Of a stretch of DNA of 12,787 bases, positions 11,799 through 12,787 are shown one piece after another (position 1 is the first letter of the stretch; every line of letters begins with the position of its first letter). The stretch comes from Deltaproteobacteria bacterium. Its GTDB lineage: Bacteria; Desulfobacterota_C; Deferrisomatia; Deferrisomatales; JACRMM01. Location of the stretch: the NCBI GenBank assembly GCA_016218905.1, contig JACRCS010000704.1, positions 1 through 12,787 on the forward strand, written 5' to 3'. The translations under genes were made by a program, and so were the position numbers. The notes beneath the pieces are model-generated. The model saw only the letters and a program-made list of their open reading frames with translations. It was not told the DNA's origin and did not search any database.

Positions 11799-12787
11799 AT
11801 GGGCCGAGATCGAGACCAAGGCAAAGGGCTCACCCGGCGGAAGGCGCTCCAGCAGCTCGCGGCAGTCGCGGGAGGGCTGGCCCTCCGCTCGGAGGCAGCC
11901 GAGCTCCCGCCCGAGGTCTTCGACCCGTTGCGCCGGGCCGGACGCTCCCTCTCCGACTACGGTCGTCGGTCGCGCTTCGAATTCGCCCGGCGGGCCGTGA
12001 GCGGGATTCGCGGGAGCGACGTGAACGGTAGCTCGCTCACCCCGCTGGCGGACCTCCACGGCATCCTCACCCCCTCCTCCCTCCACTTCGAGCGCCACCA
12101 CGCGGGCGTCCCCGAGCTCGACCCCGCGAGCTACCGCCTCCTGGTGCACGGCCGGGTGAAGCGTCCTCTCCTCTTCACCCTCGCGGAGCTGGAGCGCTTT
12201 CCGTCGGTCTCGGCGATCCACTTCATCGAGTGCTCGGGCAACGGCTCCCAGGGCTACCGGGGGACGGACCCGCGGCTCACGGCCCAGGCGGTGGACGGGC
12301 TGGTGAGCACGAGCGAGTGGACCGGCGTCCTGCTCTCGACGCTGTTGTGGGAAGCCGGCGTGGAGCCCTCGGCGCGCTGGGTCGTGGCGGAGGGGTTCGA
12401 CGCCGCCGCCATGACCCGGAGCATCCCCATGGAGAAGGCGGTGGCGGACGTCCTCGTCGCGTACGGGCAAAACGGAGAGGCGCTACGGCCGGAGCAGGGC
12501 TACCCCGTGCGCCTCGTCGTCCCCGGGTGGGAGGGCAACATCAACGTGAAATGGCTCCGCCGGCTGGAGGTGACCGAAGGCCCGGCCATGAGCCGGGAGG
12601 AGACCTCCAAGTACACGGATCCCCTCCCCGACGGGAGAGCCCGCATCTTCACCTGGGTGATGGACGCGAAGTCGATCATCACCCACCCCTCCGGCGGCAT
12701 GACTATAAAGCAAACTGGGTTTGTGGAGATTCTGGGGCTGGCCTGGTCGGGGCTGGGGAGGGTGGCCAGGGTAGAGGTGAGCACCGA
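11799..12787 (+). CDS. soxC: SoxC-like sulfite dehydrogenase, molybdopterin subunit (partial)
   Basis: The frame is open to the right edge (329 complete codons, no stop). A purine-rich GAGGAGAG lies immediately before the ATG. The N-terminus has a twin-arginine signal, LTRRKALQ at 11-18, followed by an Ala/Gly hydrophobic run, so the folded protein is exported by Tat. The sulfite-oxidase fold follows: LHGILTPSSLHFERHHAG at 86-103, then FIECSGNG with Cys145 as the molybdenum ligand. Further on, WLRRLEVTEGP and SKYTDPLPDG lead into the dimerisation domain with FTWVMDAKSIITHPSGG and GLAWSGLGR. This order matches SoxC, which with a cytochrome SoxD oxidises sulfite or sulfane sulfur in the periplasm. 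No SoxD is visible, but it would lie beyond the window. Other sulfite-oxidase-family enzymes are possible. The last ~90 bases use noticeably different codons (ACT, ATA, CAA). Confidence 0.9.
   Translation, partial: MGRDRDQGKGLTRRKALQQLAAVAGGLALRSEAAELPPEVFDPLRRAGRSLSDYGRRSRFEFARRAVSGIRGSDVNGSSLTPLADLHGILTPSSLHFERHHAGVPELDPASYRLLVHGRVKRPLLFTLAELERFPSVSAIHFIECSGNGSQGYRGTDPRLTAQAVDGLVSTSEWTGVLLSTLLWEAGVEPSARWVVAEGFDAAAMTRSIPMEKAVADVLVAYGQNGEALRPEQGYPVRLVVPGWEGNINVKWLRRLEVTEGPAMSREETSKYTDPLPDGRARIFTWVMDAKSIITHPSGGMTIKQTGFVEILGLAWSGLGRVARVEVST
12750..12772 (+). other. Potential G-quadruplex motif inside the soxC-like gene
   Basis: Four G-runs of three or four bases are separated by loops of two, one and six bases (GGGG, CT, GGGG, A, GGG, TGGCCA, GGG) on the coding strand. 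It fits the standard G3+N1-7 rule. It lies in the codons for the conserved SGLGRVAR segment, so it may simply reflect codon choice. Confidence 0.4.

Noticed and set aside
10258..12000. Plus-strand open frame of 580 codons
   Set aside because: It is antisense to the M48 peptidase, which has HEVGH, a lipoprotein signal and TPRs. The translation is low-complexity and has no family features.

Overview
The window is a GC-rich stretch from a diderm (Gram-negative) bacterium. Evidence for an outer membrane is a FadL/OmpP1-type barrel protein, a lipoprotein M48 peptidase and a Tat-exported molybdoenzyme. The mix of 7TM hybrid kinases, HD-GYP proteins, a SoxC-like enzyme and a dispersed palindromic repeat would suit Acidobacteriota, Myxococcota/Desulfobacterota-like or related uncultured lineages. 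The phylum cannot be fixed from the sequence alone. No rRNA, tRNA or CRISPR array was seen.

Layout. Positions 1-285 hold the broken tail of an acyl-CoA synthetase that loses similarity just after its hinge. It runs into a B12-binding radical SAM gene (260-1546, +), which is followed by a good terminator hairpin. Next comes a plus-strand signalling block: a 1152-residue hybrid kinase with membrane sensor, GAF, kinase 1, receiver and kinase 2 (1705-5163); a receiver-kinase protein (5311-6435); a receiver/HD-GYP/degenerate-receiver protein (6432-7931); and a FadL/OmpP1-family outer-membrane channel (7928-9259). The last three genes are joined by 4-bp stop/start overlaps (GTGA, then ATGA), each with a strong Shine-Dalgarno sequence. 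Positions 9260-9664 have no gene but carry a small hairpin and a 107-bp MITE-like palindromic repeat.

The right part holds a minus-strand small secreted four-cysteine protein of unknown function with its own terminator (9665-10078), a minus-strand M48 metallopeptidase lipoprotein with TPRs (10357-11673), and a divergent SoxC-like sulfite dehydrogenase that runs off the window (11799-end).

How the genes may work together (inference): the kinases probably phosphorylate the receiver of the HD-GYP protein and so tune c-di-GMP breakdown. That protein is translationally coupled to an outer-membrane channel of a family that takes up long-chain fatty acids or other hydrophobic compounds. The block has three kinase cores, three intact receivers and one pseudo-receiver, but no Hpt domain and no DNA-binding output. 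The most interesting points are this kinase/HD-GYP/FadL unit, a 14-residue insertion in the HD-GYP core that looks like a second copy of its metal-ligand motif, the dead C-terminal receiver, and the receiver-kinase protein that looks like a free paralogue of the second half of the hybrid kinase.
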